Source: Sphingomonas sp. (lineage in GTDB: Bacteria > Pseudomonadota > Alphaproteobacteria > Sphingomonadales > Sphingomonadaceae). Taken from it: a DNA stretch of 64,000 nt. The DNA lies in NCBI GenBank assembly GCA_017418975.1, contig JAFOMG010000006.1, positions 186,001 to 250,000 on the forward strand. Direction: 5' to 3'. Each line of letters opens with the position of its first letter. Position 1 is the first letter of the stretch. The notes under the pieces were generated by a model. It had not been told where the DNA came from. It did not search any database and saw only the letters and a program-made list of their open reading frames with translations. This document shows, piece by piece, positions 25,225 through 34,618 of the stretch. The position numbers were made by a program, and so were the translations under genes.

Positions 25225-26811
25225 GAAGTTGCGCTTCACCGCGCCCAGCAACGGGCTGCTGCCGTCGGGCATATGGTCATAGTTGATCGCCCAGATGATC
25301 GTGCCGCCCAGGCCGGTCTGGCGGACATAGATGCCCTTGGCCGCGATCGACAGCTCGTCCTCATAGCTCAGAAAGCCCGCCGGATTGATCCCCGAGCCCG
25401 CCGGCGAGAAGCCGCCGGGATAGCTGCGATAGCCGACCTTGGAGAGCTCGTCCCAAGTGTAGGTGCCCCGGCTGAAATAGCCCATCCGCGCCAGCTCCGA
25501 ATAGCGCAGCGGACGATCCTGCACCTCGAAGATGTTGTTGTGCGTGGTGTCCTGGCGCGGCCCGGTGATGCTCGGGCCGTAGAAGATGCCGTAGAAGCCG
25601 ATGCCGATGCCGATCCTGCCGCGCGGCACGCCCGTCTTCACATAGGCCGCGATGCTGGTGTCGAGGTCGCGCGGCGTGTGCGGCTGGGCGCCGTAGATCG
25701 GGCTGCTGAACCAGGAATACCAGTCGGCCTGGTTCCAGGCGCTGCCGATGCCATAGCTCATCAGATTATACTGATCGACCAGGTTGGCGATGTCCGCCTG
25801 CCACTGCTCGACCATGCCCGCGCGCGGGCCGTCCCGCGGCAGGTCGTTGATCGAGACCAGATAGCCCGGGAAGGTGATCAGGAAGTTGCGGCCGCCCTGG
25901 TAGCGCGGCCGCGTGTTCGCCTCGGCGCGCAGCTCGGTGATCAGCGCGATCGCGCGCCGCTGCGCCTCCGCGGCACTGACGCCGAGGGGCGCGCTGCCCT
26001 CGAGCCTGTCCTCCCAGTCGACATCGATGCCGTCATAGTCGTGCGTGACCAGATAGTTGACCAGATTGCGCACGAAGGCAGGGCGGACGGCATTGGTCGC
26101 GGAGCGCAGGAAGCCGTCGCCATCGCCCTCGCCGCCGAGCATCAGCACCGCCTTCTTGCCCGCCGCATGCGCTTTCTTGACGAGATAATCCTCGACGCTG
26201 TTCACGCCGTCGGGCGAGAGCCCCGGGTCGTGCCCGGTGCCGGCGCCCTTCACCACCTGGCCCGGTTGGCCGCCCAGCGTGCCGCTGCCCGGCGCCACGC
26301 GCGCGAACAGCAAATGGGTGAGCGTGCTCATGTCCACCGCTTCGGGCGGATAGATATAGTCCCAGAAATAGCCGAGATAATAGCCGGTCACCCAAGGCTT
26401 GTCGGTGACCGGAACCGTCACCGTCACCGCCGCCGTGGCGGAGCTGGCGGGATCCGCCACGCTCGTCGCCACGACGTGATAGGTGCCCGGGGCGGACGGC
26501 GCGGCATAGATGCCGTCGGCCGACATCGCCCCGCCATTCGCTTCCCGCACCGACCAGGTGCAGCGCGTGTCGGTCGCGCCGGCGACGGTGCAGCCGAAAT
26601 GGCGAGTCGCCTGGGTGGGCAGCGAGAAGGTCGCGGGCCCGACCTGCACCGTCACCGCGGAGGTGGGGCTCGGCGTGGGAGTCGGCGAGGGAGACGGGCT
26701 CGGCGAAGGCGTGGGCGTGGGCACCGGCGTGACGATGCCGCCATCGCCCCCGCCGCCGCCACAGGCGGCAAGGAACAGCATCGGGACGAGCAGGCAGGGA
26801 GAGCGGGTCAT
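25207..26811 (-). CDS. GH18 chitinase-like lipoprotein with Ig-like domain
   Basis: 534 aa. It starts MTRSPCLLVPMLFLAAC, a lipoprotein signal with lipobox LAAC. A Gly run and a Pro/Thr/Ser linker (PTPTPSPSPSPSP) follow to about residue 50. Residues about 52-135 look like a bacterial Ig-like domain (GAMSADGIYAAPSAPGTYHV). The GH18 barrel follows, with the DxxDxDxE motif as YDGIDVDWED near 260, carrying the catalytic Glu. A late WAINYDHM motif is also typical. It is probably surface-anchored and acts on chitin or another GlcNAc polymer. The gene stands alone on its strand. Confidence 0.9.
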   Translation of the reverse strand: MTRSPCLLVPMLFLAACGGGGGDGGIVTPVPTPTPSPSPSPSPTPTPSPTSAVTVQVGPATFSLPTQATRHFGCTVAGATDTRCTWSVREANGGAMSADGIYAAPSAPGTYHVVATSVADPASSATAAVTVTVPVTDKPWVTGYYLGYFWDYIYPPEAVDMSTLTHLLFARVAPGSGTLGGQPGQVVKGAGTGHDPGLSPDGVNSVEDYLVKKAHAAGKKAVLMLGGEGDGDGFLRSATNAVRPAFVRNLVNYLVTHDYDGIDVDWEDRLEGSAPLGVSAAEAQRRAIALITELRAEANTRPRYQGGRNFLITFPGYLVSINDLPRDGPRAGMVEQWQADIANLVDQYNLMSYGIGSAWNQADWYSWFSSPIYGAQPHTPRDLDTSIAAYVKTGVPRGRIGIGIGFYGIFYGPSITGPRQDTTHNNIFEVQDRPLRYSELARMGYFSRGTYTWDELSKVGYRSYPGGFSPAGSGINPAGFLSYEDELSIAAKGIYVRQTGLGGTIIWAINYDHMPDGSSPLLGAVKRNFLTATP

Positions 26812-26956
26812 GGCCGCGCCTATGCCGGCCCACCCCCGGGGCGAGCGACGCGGGCGCGACCGGGGGCGACCGGAAGGCGACGAAACAAGGCTAAGCGACG
26901 ATGAACCACGGCCAGCGTGTCTTGCACAGGCAATACACGATCCCCACCTTGCCGCC

Positions 26957-27280
26957 ATGGCAGCCGCACGCAGCCCGATCGTCCGCACCGCCCTGTTCGT
27001 CACCGGGGTGCTGGTGATCGCCGTCTCGCCGCTGGTCGGCATCCTCCCCGGCCCGGGCGGGATCTTCGTCTTCGCCGCGGGGCTGGTCCTGGTGCTGCGG
27101 AACTCGGCCTGGGCGCAAAGGGCGTTCTGCCGCGCCAAGCGGCGCTGGCCGCGATTCGGCCATTATGCCGACATGGCGCTCCGCCGCCGCAGCGCCCGCA
27201 GGCGCCGCCTGCGCGGGAAGGAGGCGGAAATCGCACGCGCGGAGGCCGAACTGCCCGGTTTGCGGAACGGAACGCGTTGA
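26957..27280 (+). CDS. Small PGPGW-type transmembrane protein
   Basis: 107 aa. It has one or two hydrophobic segments around VIAVSPLVGILPGPGGIFVF, matching the PGPGW family core, then WAQRAFCRAKRRWPRFG and a strongly basic tail (RRRSARRRRLRGKEAE). Function of the family is unknown. The ATG at 26957 is the only start in a sensible place. Its stop codon overlaps the -35 box of the predicted rpmH promoter. Confidence 0.75.
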   Translation: MAAARSPIVRTALFVTGVLVIAVSPLVGILPGPGGIFVFAAGLVLVLRNSAWAQRAFCRAKRRWPRFGHYADMALRRRSARRRRLRGKEAEIARAEAELPGLRNGTR

Positions 27281-27305
27281 CTCGGCCGGACCATCCCACT
27301 ATGGG
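27277..27305 (+). promoter_or_regulatory. Predicted sigma-70-type promoter for rpmH-rnpA
   Basis: TTGACT (27277-27282) and TATGGG (27300-27305) are separated by exactly 17 bp. They sit about 60 bp upstream of rpmH and overlap the stop codon of the preceding gene. No other good promoter is seen between the two genes. Confidence 0.6.
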
Positions 27306-27317
27306 CACCCGACACGC

Positions 27318-27341
27318 GGCCGCCCCTGTGGTGGCCCTTTT
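27318..27341 (+). terminator. Terminator-like hairpin in the rpmH leader
   Basis: GGCCGCC (27318-27324) pairs with GGTGGCC (27330-27336) around a 5-base loop, followed by CTTTT. It lies between the predicted promoter and rpmH, so it could attenuate transcription rather than end an upstream unit. The stem is only 7 bp with one G-U pair. Confidence 0.5.
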
Positions 27342-27367
27342 ACGTTCTAGATACTTGAGGATGAGCG

Positions 27368-27502
27368 ATGAAGCGGACCTTTCAGCCGAGCAACCTGGTG
27401 CGTGCGCGCCGGCACGGCTTCCGCAGCCGCATGGCGACCCCGGGCGGCCGCAACGTGATCCGTGCCCGCCGCGCCCGCGGCCGCAACAAGCTGTCGGCGT
27501 AA
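27368..27502 (+). CDS. rpmH: 50S ribosomal protein L34
   Basis: 44 aa, full length. It begins [20 protein letters not shown] and ends with the basic [13 protein letters not shown] typical of L34. GAGG lies 9 bp upstream of the ATG at 27368. It heads the conserved rpmH-rnpA-yidD-yidC group; the gap to rnpA is 17 bp. Confidence 0.98.
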   Translation: MKRTFQPSNLVRARRHGFRSRMATPGGRNVIRARRARGRNKLSA

Positions 27503-27519
27503 TCGCCGACGGTGCGGCG

Positions 27520-27852
27520 GTGGGCCTTACCCGGCTCACGCAGCGCAAGGACTATCTCGCGGCGAACGCGGGCAAGCGGGCCCCCATGCCCGGCTTTGTC
27601 CTGATCGTCCATGCGCGCAACGATGCCGATCCGGTCATGCGGGTCGGCATTACCGTATCCAAAAAGGTCGGCAACGCGGTGATCCGCAACCGGATGAAGC
27701 GCCGGTTTCGCGCCCTCGTCCGCGAAGTGCTGCCCGAAGCCGGCCTGCCCGGCGCCGATCATGTGCTCATCGGCCGCAACGGCGGCATCGAGCGTCCGTT
27801 CGCCGAGCTGCGGGCCGAGCTGGTCAAGGCCCTGGGGAAGGTGCGGCGGTGA
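27520..27852 (+). CDS. rnpA: Ribonuclease P protein component
   Basis: 110 aa. It binds the RNase P RNA for 5' maturation of tRNAs. It opens with LTRLTQRKDYLAANAGKR and contains VGITVSKKVGNAVIRNRMKR, which includes the signature RNR motif (RNRMKRRFR). No ATG is available in frame; the GTG at 27520 gives a start matching relatives. It has no clear ribosome site and lies just after rpmH, so coupling to rpmH translation is likely. Confidence 0.95.
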   Translation: MGLTRLTQRKDYLAANAGKRAPMPGFVLIVHARNDADPVMRVGITVSKKVGNAVIRNRMKRRFRALVREVLPEAGLPGADHVLIGRNGGIERPFAELRAELVKALGKVRR

Positions 27853-27887
27853 GCCTCCACCTCCCTTCGCGCCATTCACTCTATTCC

Positions 27888-27915
27888 CGTCATCCCCGCC
27901 TTCGCGGAGATGACG
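27888..27915. repeat. CGTCATCCCCGC palindromic repeat between rnpA and yidD
   Basis: CGTCATCCCCGC, loop, then GCGGAGATGACG form a 12-bp stem with one mismatch. The element ends only 10 bp before the yidD ATG, inside an otherwise conserved operon. Confidence 0.85.
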
Positions 27916-27925
27916 AATTGGGAGC

Positions 27926-28144
27926 ATGGCTGTGCTCGCCAAACTCCTGATCCTGCTCGCCCGCGCCTGGCAGATCGGCCCTTCGGCCGTGCTTCCGCCC
28001 AGCTGCCGCTACCAGCCCAGCTGTTCGGCCTATGCAATCGAGGCGCTTCGCCGCTATGGGGCTGTCAAAGGCAGCTGGCTCGCCATCCGGCGGATCGCCC
28101 GCTGCCACCCATGGGGCGGGCACGGCTACGACCCAGTGCCATAA
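27926..28144 (+). CDS. yidD: Membrane protein insertion efficiency factor YidD
   Basis: 72 aa, normal length. Conserved [19 protein letters not shown] near residue 27 and [14 protein letters not shown] at the C-terminus identify the family. YidD is a small inner-leaflet protein that assists YidC-dependent insertion. The ATG at 27926 lies just beyond a palindromic repeat, with GGGAG close upstream. yidC starts 22 bp after the stop. Confidence 0.96.
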   Translation: MAVLAKLLILLARAWQIGPSAVLPPSCRYQPSCSAYAIEALRRYGAVKGSWLAIRRIARCHPWGGHGYDPVP

Positions 28145-28166
28145 GTTTTTCCGGGGAATCGGTTAC

Positions 28167-29864
28167 GTGAAGGACGATCAGAAGAATTTCCTGCTGTTCG
28201 CGGTGATCGCGGCGCTCCTGCTGTTCGCGTGGCCCGCCGTCATGCACTGGTTCTTCCCGCAGCAGCAGCAGCAGCAGGCTGCCCCCGCCCAGCCCAAGGC
28301 GATCCCGAACAGCGCCGATTCGCCCGCCGCGCTGCGCGACCGCGCCGTCGTGCTGGCCGAATCGCCGCGCGTCGCGATCGAAACGCCTTCGCTCAAGGGC
28401 TCGATCAACCTCAAGGGCGCGCGGATCGACGATCTCGTCCTCGTCAAATATGACGAGACCACCGCGAAGAACTCGCCGCCGATCCACCTGCTCTCGCCCA
28501 ATGGCGCGCAAGGCGCCTATTTCGCCGAGTTCGGCTGGTCGGGCTCGGGCGTGCAGGCGCCCAATGCGAATACCGTGTGGCAGGCGAGCGGCACCAAGCT
28601 GACGCCGACCACGCCGGTGACGCTGACGGCAAGGACCGCCACCGGCCAGGTCTTCCGCATCGATCTCGCGGTCGACCAGGACTATATGTTCACGATCCGC
28701 CAGACGGTCGCGAATCTCGGCCAGGCGCCGGTCTCGGTCACGCCCTACGCCTCGGTCTCGCGCGCCGAGCGCTCGAAGGACGCCGGCCAATGGGCCGCCC
28801 GTGTCGGGCCGATCGCCGCGACTGCCGACAAGGCGCATTATCTGGGCTGGAGCGACGTGGAGACCACGGCGCAGAGCTACAGGACCAGCGGCGGCTGGGC
28901 AGGCTTTACCGATCATTACTGGCTGACCTCGCTGATCCCCGATCAGCGGGTGCCGGTGACGCTCGGCCAGCGCCAGAATCCGAGCAAGGCCTATCAGGCC
29001 GATTATCAACTCGATCAGCCGCTCGCCATCGCGCCGGGCAAGCAGACCAGCTATTCCAGCCGCTTCTTCGCCGGCGCGAAGGAAGTGAAGCTGCTCGAGG
29101 CCTATCAGGACAAGCTGGGCATCAAGCTGTTCAGCTATGCGATCGACTGGGGCTGGTTCGGCGTGATCGAGCAGCCGATCTTCTATTATCTCGACTGGCT
29201 GTTCCGCCTGGTCGGCAATTTCGGCGTGGCGATCATCCTGCTGACGATCACCATCCGCGGCCTGCTCTTCCCGATCGCGCACAAGCAGTTCGAATCGATG
29301 GCCCGCATGCGCGTCATCCAGCCGAAGATGAAGGCGCTGCAGGAACGCCACAAGGACGACAAGCAGCGCCAGCAGCAGGAGATCATGAAGCTCTACAAGG
29401 AAGAGAAGGTAAACCCGCTGGCGGGCTGCCTTCCGATCCTGCTGCAGATCCCGATCATGTTCGCGCTCTACAAGGTGCTGCTGCTGACGATCGAAATGCG
29501 CCACCAGGGCTTCGTGCTGTGGATCAAGGACCTTTCGGCGCCCGATCCCGCGATGATCCTCAACCTGTTCGGCTATCTCCACTTCACGCCGCCTTCGTTC
29601 CTGGCGATCGGCGTGGTGCCGGTGCTGCTGGGCGTCTCGATGTATTTCCAGATGAAGTTCAACCCGGCGCCGATGGACGAGATCCAGAAGCAGGTGTTCG
29701 CGATCATGCCGTGGATGCTGATGTTCCTGATGGCGCCGTTCGCGGTGGGCCTGCAGCTCTACTGGATCACCTCCAACGTGATCACCATCCTGCAGCAGCA
29801 GTGGCTCTATTCGCGCCATCCGGTGCTGAAGCAGCCGGCGAAGAAGGAAGCCCCGGCGAAGTGA
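28167..29864 (+). CDS. yidC: Membrane protein insertase YidC
   Basis: 565 aa, with the proteobacterial architecture. An N-terminal signal-anchor helix ([16 protein letters not shown]) is followed by a Gln-rich stretch, a large periplasmic domain (about 60-330), and five C-terminal helices. The insertase domain starts near residue 340, with [17 protein letters not shown], and includes [24 protein letters not shown] start at 28167 behind GGGGAA fits the family; no ATG is in a suitable position. Its TGA overlaps the engB GTG. Confidence 0.97.
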   Translation: MKDDQKNFLLFAVIAALLLFAWPAVMHWFFPQQQQQQAAPAQPKAIPNSADSPAALRDRAVVLAESPRVAIETPSLKGSINLKGARIDDLVLVKYDETTAKNSPPIHLLSPNGAQGAYFAEFGWSGSGVQAPNANTVWQASGTKLTPTTPVTLTARTATGQVFRIDLAVDQDYMFTIRQTVANLGQAPVSVTPYASVSRAERSKDAGQWAARVGPIAATADKAHYLGWSDVETTAQSYRTSGGWAGFTDHYWLTSLIPDQRVPVTLGQRQNPSKAYQADYQLDQPLAIAPGKQTSYSSRFFAGAKEVKLLEAYQDKLGIKLFSYAIDWGWFGVIEQPIFYYLDWLFRLVGNFGVAIILLTITIRGLLFPIAHKQFESMARMRVIQPKMKALQERHKDDKQRQQQEIMKLYKEEKVNPLAGCLPILLQIPIMFALYKVLLLTIEMRHQGFVLWIKDLSAPDPAMILNLFGYLHFTPPSFLAIGVVPVLLGVSMYFQMKFNPAPMDEIQKQVFAIMPWMLMFLMAPFAVGLQLYWITSNVITILQQQWLYSRHPVLKQPAKKEAPAK

Positions 29865-30499
29865 GCGGGTTCGACGAAGATATGATCGAGGCCGCGCGAA
29901 AGACCTTCGCCGGCCCGGTCACGTTCCTGAAGTCCGCGCCGACGCTGGAGTTCCTGCCCGGCCAGGAAGTGCCCGAGGTCGCGTTCGCGGGCCGCTCGAA
30001 CGTGGGCAAGTCGTCGCTGCTCAACGCGCTGACCGGCCGCAACGCCCTGGCGCGCACTTCGAACACGCCCGGCCGCACCCAGGAGCTGAACTTCTTCGAC
30101 GTGGGCCAGCCGCTGCGCTTCCGCCTGGTCGACATGCCCGGCTATGGCTTCGCCAAGGCGCCCAAGGACATGGTCCGCAAGTGGCGCTATCTGGTGAACG
30201 ACTATCTGCGCGGCCGCCAGGCGCTGAAGCGCGGGCTCGTGCTGATCGACGCGCGCCACGGGATCAAGGAAGTCGACCGCGAGATCCTCGACATGCTCGA
30301 CGGCGCCGCGGTGAGCTACCGCATCGTCCTCACCAAGGCGGACAAGATCAAGGCGACCGAGCTGACCGAAGTGCGCGAGCGCACCGAGGCCGAGGCCCGC
30401 AAGCGCCCCGCCGCGCATCCCGACATCATCGCGACGTCGAGCGAGAAGGGCATGGGCATTCCCGAGCTGCGCGCCGCGGTGCTCGAAGCGATCGGATAG
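29861..30499 (+). CDS. engB: Ribosome biogenesis GTP-binding protein EngB/YihA
   Basis: 212 aa GTPase acting in 50S assembly. G motifs: [14 protein letters not shown] near residue 44 (G1), the Thr of SNTPGRTQ (G2), DMPGYG near 90 (G3), LTKADK near 156 (G4) and SSEKG near 190 (G5). The GTG at 29861 overlaps the yidC stop (GTGA). An ATG at 29882 is an alternative start with a poorer context. It is the last gene of the ribosome and membrane-insertion operon core. Confidence 0.95.
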   Translation: MSGFDEDMIEAARKTFAGPVTFLKSAPTLEFLPGQEVPEVAFAGRSNVGKSSLLNALTGRNALARTSNTPGRTQELNFFDVGQPLRFRLVDMPGYGFAKAPKDMVRKWRYLVNDYLRGRQALKRGLVLIDARHGIKEVDREILDMLDGAAVSYRIVLTKADKIKATELTEVRERTEAEARKRPAAHPDIIATSSEKGMGIPELRAAVLEAIG

Positions 30500-30510
30500 A
30501 GCGGCGCTGG

Positions 30511-30849
30511 ATGCGCGAGGGCGCGCTGCTCTTCTCCTATGGCACGCTCCAGCTGGCGAGCGTGCAGCTGCGCCAGTTCGGCCGGCTGCTGGAGGGCAGC
30601 GACGACATCCTCCACGGCTATCGGCAGATCGAGATCACGATCCGCGACCCGGACGTGCTGGAAGCCAGCGGCATCGAGGTGCATCTGGCGCTGGTTCCCG
30701 ATGCCGATGCCCCGCCCATCCCCGGCAAGGTCTTCCGCCTCACGCCCGAAGAGCTCGCCGCGGCGGACGTGTACGAGAGCGAGAACTATGTCCGCGTCAA
30801 GGCACCGCTTGCCAGCGGCGCGACGGCCTGGGTGTATGTGAAGGCCTGA
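30511..30849 (+). CDS. Gamma-glutamylcyclotransferase (AIG2-like) family protein
   Basis: 112 aa. LLFSYGTLQLASVQ at residue 6 is the diagnostic glycine-rich substrate-binding start of the GGCT/AIG2 fold. Later segments include GKVFRLTPEELAAADVYE, where the acidic residue expected for catalysis lies, and an ENYVRV strand. It starts 11 bp after engB and is probably co-transcribed with it. The physiological substrate is not known. Confidence 0.85.
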   Translation: MREGALLFSYGTLQLASVQLRQFGRLLEGSDDILHGYRQIEITIRDPDVLEASGIEVHLALVPDADAPPIPGKVFRLTPEELAAADVYESENYVRVKAPLASGATAWVYVKA

Positions 30850-30878
30850 CTGGCTGCGCTTGGGGCGTCGGCTACCCC

Positions 30879-30910
30879 AGCGTCATCCCCGCCTTTGCGG
30901 GGATGACGCT
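30879..30910. repeat. CGTCATCCCCGC palindromic repeat
   Basis: AGCGTCATCCCCGC and GCGGGGATGACGCT form a perfect 14-bp stem with a 4-base loop. It separates the convergent GGCT-like gene and the Tat-exported hypothetical gene. Confidence 0.9.
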
Positions 30911-30965
30911 AGACGTCAGAGCTGGTCCGGGTGCGGAGCCCGCCCATGGGCATGATCGACGGACC

Positions 30966-31739
30966 TCAGAACAGCAGCGTCTTGCGGAACAGCGATCCGT
31001 CCGGCGCCTTCGCCTCCAGCTTGATGAACTGCTGCGTGCGCTTGGCGTACCAGAAGCGCGACGGGTCCTTGCCGCTGTTATAGTCGCATTCGACGATCCA
31101 GCAGTCGATCGGCCGCCCGTCGGGCCCGGCCAGCTGCGCGTCCCCGGTCACGGTCCACAGATAGCGCGCCGGCGGCCCGCCGGCCGGGTGATAGAAGGGA
31201 ATCGACACCTGATAGCCATGCGCCAGCGGCAGCGTGCCGAGCATCTCCATGTCGGTCTCGAAATTGAACATGGGCTCCGGAAAGGCGACGCTGAAATCGG
31301 CGCGGCTATTGTCCGCCACGCCCGCCAGGCCGGTGATCCGGTCGGCGGCGAACAGGAAGCCCTCCACCGTCTTCCTGTCCTCCACCGTCGTGACGCGCAG
31401 ATGGCTGGAGGGCCGCCAGGTGCCGGGCTCGAACAGCGAATCGCGCGTGACCAGAGAAGGCTTCGCGCCCGTCCCGTCCCAGCGCTGCACGACGCGCAGC
31501 GTCTGCACCCCGTCGACCGTCTCGAACCGCACTTCCCGCCGCCAGATGTCGCGCGCGACATGGGCGCCGTCCTTCTCGGCCGAGCGGAGATAGCTGTGCA
31601 CGCCCGGCTTGAGCAGGTCGAAGCGCGCCAGCCGGTCGCCGACGCTCAGCCTGGCCGGTGCCGCCCTGGCCATCGCCGCGACCGGCGCCACCGCCGCCGT
31701 CGCGAGCACGCCCCGCCGGCTGATCCTCACTCCGTCCAT
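30966..31739 (-). CDS. Hypothetical Tat-exported protein
   Basis: 257 aa. It begins MDGVRISRRGVLATAAVAPV, a twin-arginine signal followed by a hydrophobic stretch and cleavage near ARAAPA. The remainder is beta-rich, with no catalytic motif recognised. RFWYAKRTQQFIKLEAK near the C-terminus resembles outer-membrane or periplasmic lipid/ester-binding proteins only loosely. The ATG at 31739 follows GGGAGG. It is divergent from the DUF5009-like acyltransferase gene with 112 bp between. Confidence 0.75.
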   Translation of the reverse strand: MDGVRISRRGVLATAAVAPVAAMARAAPARLSVGDRLARFDLLKPGVHSYLRSAEKDGAHVARDIWRREVRFETVDGVQTLRVVQRWDGTGAKPSLVTRDSLFEPGTWRPSSHLRVTTVEDRKTVEGFLFAADRITGLAGVADNSRADFSVAFPEPMFNFETDMEMLGTLPLAHGYQVSIPFYHPAGGPPARYLWTVTGDAQLAGPDGRPIDCWIVECDYNSGKDPSRFWYAKRTQQFIKLEAKAPDGSLFRKTLLF

Positions 31740-31851
31740 CCCCGCCTCCCACATTATCGTGCTAGATCACTAACACACCCCGTTCCCGCCGCAAGCGCCG
31801 TGCTTTGACCGGGCGGCGCAACCGATCCATGGTGCGGCCGGGAGGGACGCG

Positions 31852-32988
31852 ATGAGCGAAGGCAGAACGCAGGCAGGCGCACGGCTCGGCGGGCTCGACC
31901 TGTTCCGCGGGCTGACGGTGGCCTTCATGATCATCGTCAACACGCCGGGCAGCTGGGCGCATGTCTGGTGGCCGCTCGACCATGCCGAGTGGCACGGCTT
32001 CACCCCTACCGACCTTGTCTTCCCCGCCTTTCTCTGCGCGATGGGCGTGGCGCTGGGCCTGTCCTTCCCCCGCCGGGTCGATGCCCGGCTCTGGGGCCGC
32101 GTCGTCCGGCGCGCGCTGCTGCTGATCCTGATCGGCTGGGCGTGGCAGATGCTCGCGCGCCCCGGGCTGGCGGATTTCCGGGTGTTCGGCGTGCTACCCC
32201 GCCTCGGCCTCTGCTACGGCCTCGCCGCCGCGCTGGCGATCCTCACCGCCCGGACGGACGCGGACGGGCGCGCACGCCTGGGCGCCCGGGCGCTGGGCAT
32301 CGCCAGCATCGTGCTGCTGCTCGGCTATTGGGCGCTGCTGGTCTTCGTGCCCGTCCCCGGGCACGGCGCGGGGGATCTCAGCCCGGCGGGCAACCTCGCC
32401 GGCTATGTCGACCGGATCGCGGTCACCACGCATCACATGTACCGGCTCGGCACCGATGCGGCGGGCAATATCGTCTATGATCCCGAGGGCCTGCTCTCGA
32501 CGCTCCCCGCGCTGGTCAACGTGCTGCTCGGCGTGCTCGCCGCGCTGCTCTGGCAGGCGGCGCCCGCGCGCGCGGTGCCGCGCCTCCTGCTCGCCGGCAT
32601 CGCGCTCGCCGCGCTCGGCCTCCTGCTCGCGCCCTGGCTTCCGCTCAACAAGAAGCTGTGGACCAGCAGCTTCGCGCTGCTCACCTCGGGCCTGTCGGCG
32701 GTGCTGTTCGTCGGCTGCATCCTCGCCGCGCGCAGCGAGACGGTCCGCAAGGCGCTATGGCCGCTCGACGTGCTGGGGATGAACGCGATCCTCGGCTATC
32801 TGCTCTCGCTGCTGCTCTCGCTCGCCGCGATGCGCTCGGGATTCCAGGCCTGGGCGTGGAAGGGGCTCGCCGCGCTCCTTCCCGGCAATCTCCTCCTCGC
32901 CTCCTTCCTCTTCGCGCTGGCGGCGCTGCTGCTCGTGCTGGCGCTGCTGATCCCGCTCCACCGCCGGGGCATCCATCTGCGGCTGTAA
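31852..32988 (+). CDS. Polytopic membrane acyltransferase-like protein (NagX/DUF5009 type)
   Basis: 378 aa with about ten hydrophobic segments. [20 protein letters not shown] near residue 13 is the typical opening of heparan-alpha-glucosaminide N-acetyltransferase-like proteins. [20 protein letters not shown] carries the conserved His. [12 protein letters not shown] and a C-terminal [10 protein letters not shown] segment are also family features. It probably transfers acyl groups to a sugar across the inner membrane. The ATG at 31852 follows GGGAGGGACG. No operon partners are evident. Confidence 0.85.
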   Translation: MSEGRTQAGARLGGLDLFRGLTVAFMIIVNTPGSWAHVWWPLDHAEWHGFTPTDLVFPAFLCAMGVALGLSFPRRVDARLWGRVVRRALLLILIGWAWQMLARPGLADFRVFGVLPRLGLCYGLAAALAILTARTDADGRARLGARALGIASIVLLLGYWALLVFVPVPGHGAGDLSPAGNLAGYVDRIAVTTHHMYRLGTDAAGNIVYDPEGLLSTLPALVNVLLGVLAALLWQAAPARAVPRLLLAGIALAALGLLLAPWLPLNKKLWTSSFALLTSGLSAVLFVGCILAARSETVRKALWPLDVLGMNAILGYLLSLLLSLAAMRSGFQAWAWKGLAALLPGNLLLASFLFALAALLLVLALLIPLHRRGIHLRL

Positions 32989-33025
32989 ACGCCATGGTAA
33001 CCATGTTCGGCTAGTCGCTGGCCGA

Positions 33026-34618
33026 ATGGGAGAGGTGAGCGGACACGCCCTCAGGCGGGCGATCTGGGACAGATGGGCGGCCCTCCCGCCGCCGCTGATG
33101 CGCGCCCACGCCATCGCCATCCAGCGCGGCTATCCGCTCTCCTATGCCGCCAGCGTCTTCGTCAGCATCGCGCTGGCCCTGATGATCCATGCCGGCGGCT
33201 TCTGGACCTGGCACATCGCCGCGCTGGCGCTGCACCTCGCGATCGGCACCGCGATCCTCGTGCGCTGGCGCGACGGCAAGCGGCGCGACTGGCGGGTCGA
33301 CGATCCCGCCGGAACGCTCCGCGGCGCGGTGATCGAGGCCGCCGCCTCCTCGCTCGGCTGGTTCCTGTTCCTGCTGACGATCGGCCTGGGCGCGACCGAT
33401 CAGGAGCTGATCGTCACCACCACCGCCATTGCCGGCGTCGTCGCGATCGGCGCGCTGCGCTACGCCCCGCTGCCGCCCGCCAGCCTGGCATGGCTCGGCA
33501 TCGCCGTGGCGATCTGCGCGCTCTACGCCGTCTTCGCCAATATCCCTGCCGGCGTGTTCGTCTTCCTCGCCGTCTTCGTCGCCCTGCTCGCCCGCACCGT
33601 GATGGGCCAGGCCGTGCTGATCGGCGAGCAGTTCGCCCAGGGCGAGGCGCTGGCCCGCGCCGCCGGCGAGCGCGACCTGCTGCGCGCCGCCGCCCAGCGC
33701 GACGAGCTGCAACAGGCGGCCCATGCCGCCGAGGCGCGCCACCGCGCCCAGCTCGATGCCGAGCGGGATCGCCGCGCCGAGATCGCCCGCATCGCCGACC
33801 GGTTCGAGCACCAGTTCGTCGCCGCGATCAGCGAGCTCGCGGCCGCCGCCGAACAGACCCGCGCCTCCGCCGGCAGCCTGGTGGGCACCGCCGCCGCCAC
33901 GCGCGACGAGATCCGCGGCGTCGCCGATCGCGCCGTGCGCGCGGACACCGGCGCCGCCACCCTGCTCGAGGAATCGGCCAATCTCGGCCGCTCGCTCACC
34001 GCCGTCGAAGCCAGCCTCGATGCCCAGAGCGAGACTACCGCCCATCTCTACGGCCTGTCCCGCTCGGCCGATGCCCGCTTCGCCACGCTGGTGGAGCACA
34101 GCGCCAGCGTCGGCAGCATCGCCGACATGATCGCCGGGATCGCGGCGCGCACCAATCTGCTCGCGCTCAACGCCAGCATCGAGGCCGCCCGCGCCGGCGA
34201 GGCCGGCCGCGGCTTCGCGATCGTCGCGCAGGAAGTGAAGAGCCTGGCCGCCCAGACGGCCCATGCCACCGGCGACATCCGCGCCCAGCTCACCCGGATG
34301 ACCGGCGCGGTCCATGCCACCACCACCATCGTCGGCGAGATGCGCGACGGCTTCGACCGGATCGGCGAGGTCGGCGGGGCGGTGGGCCAGGCGATGCGGC
34401 ACCAGGGCGAGGTGATCCGCTCGATCCAGGCCTATGCCGGCACCGCCGCCGCGCTCACCGCCGATCTCCAGGCCGGCGCGGCGGGCGCCGAGAATGCCAC
34501 CGACGAGGCGGCCCGTACCACTGCCGAGATGGATGCCGCCACCGACGAGCTGGTCAACCAGGCCCGCCGCCTGCTCGGCGAGATGCGCAGCTTCCTCGAG
34601 ACGCTGCGAGCGGCCTAG
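33026..34618 (+). CDS. Methyl-accepting chemotaxis protein without periplasmic sensor
   Basis: 530 aa. Residues about 35-195 hold six hydrophobic segments with short loops, so sensing is probably within the membrane. A coiled coil (about 205-255) leads to the signalling domain. Its conserved hairpin tip is [20 protein letters not shown], followed by [17 protein letters not shown], near residue 375. There is no HAMP domain and no terminal CheR-binding pentapeptide. The ATG at 33026 lacks a good ribosome site; a GTG at 33035 is possible. Its TAG stop overlaps the convergent transporter's TAG in a shared CTAG. Confidence 0.9.
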   Translation: MGEVSGHALRRAIWDRWAALPPPLMRAHAIAIQRGYPLSYAASVFVSIALALMIHAGGFWTWHIAALALHLAIGTAILVRWRDGKRRDWRVDDPAGTLRGAVIEAAASSLGWFLFLLTIGLGATDQELIVTTTAIAGVVAIGALRYAPLPPASLAWLGIAVAICALYAVFANIPAGVFVFLAVFVALLARTVMGQAVLIGEQFAQGEALARAAGERDLLRAAAQRDELQQAAHAAEARHRAQLDAERDRRAEIARIADRFEHQFVAAISELAAAAEQTRASAGSLVGTAAATRDEIRGVADRAVRADTGAATLLEESANLGRSLTAVEASLDAQSETTAHLYGLSRSADARFATLVEHSASVGSIADMIAGIAARTNLLALNASIEAARAGEAGRGFAIVAQEVKSLAAQTAHATGDIRAQLTRMTGAVHATTTIVGEMRDGFDRIGEVGGAVGQAMRHQGEVIRSIQAYAGTAAALTADLQAGAAGAENATDEAARTTAEMDAATDELVNQARRLLGEMRSFLETLRAA

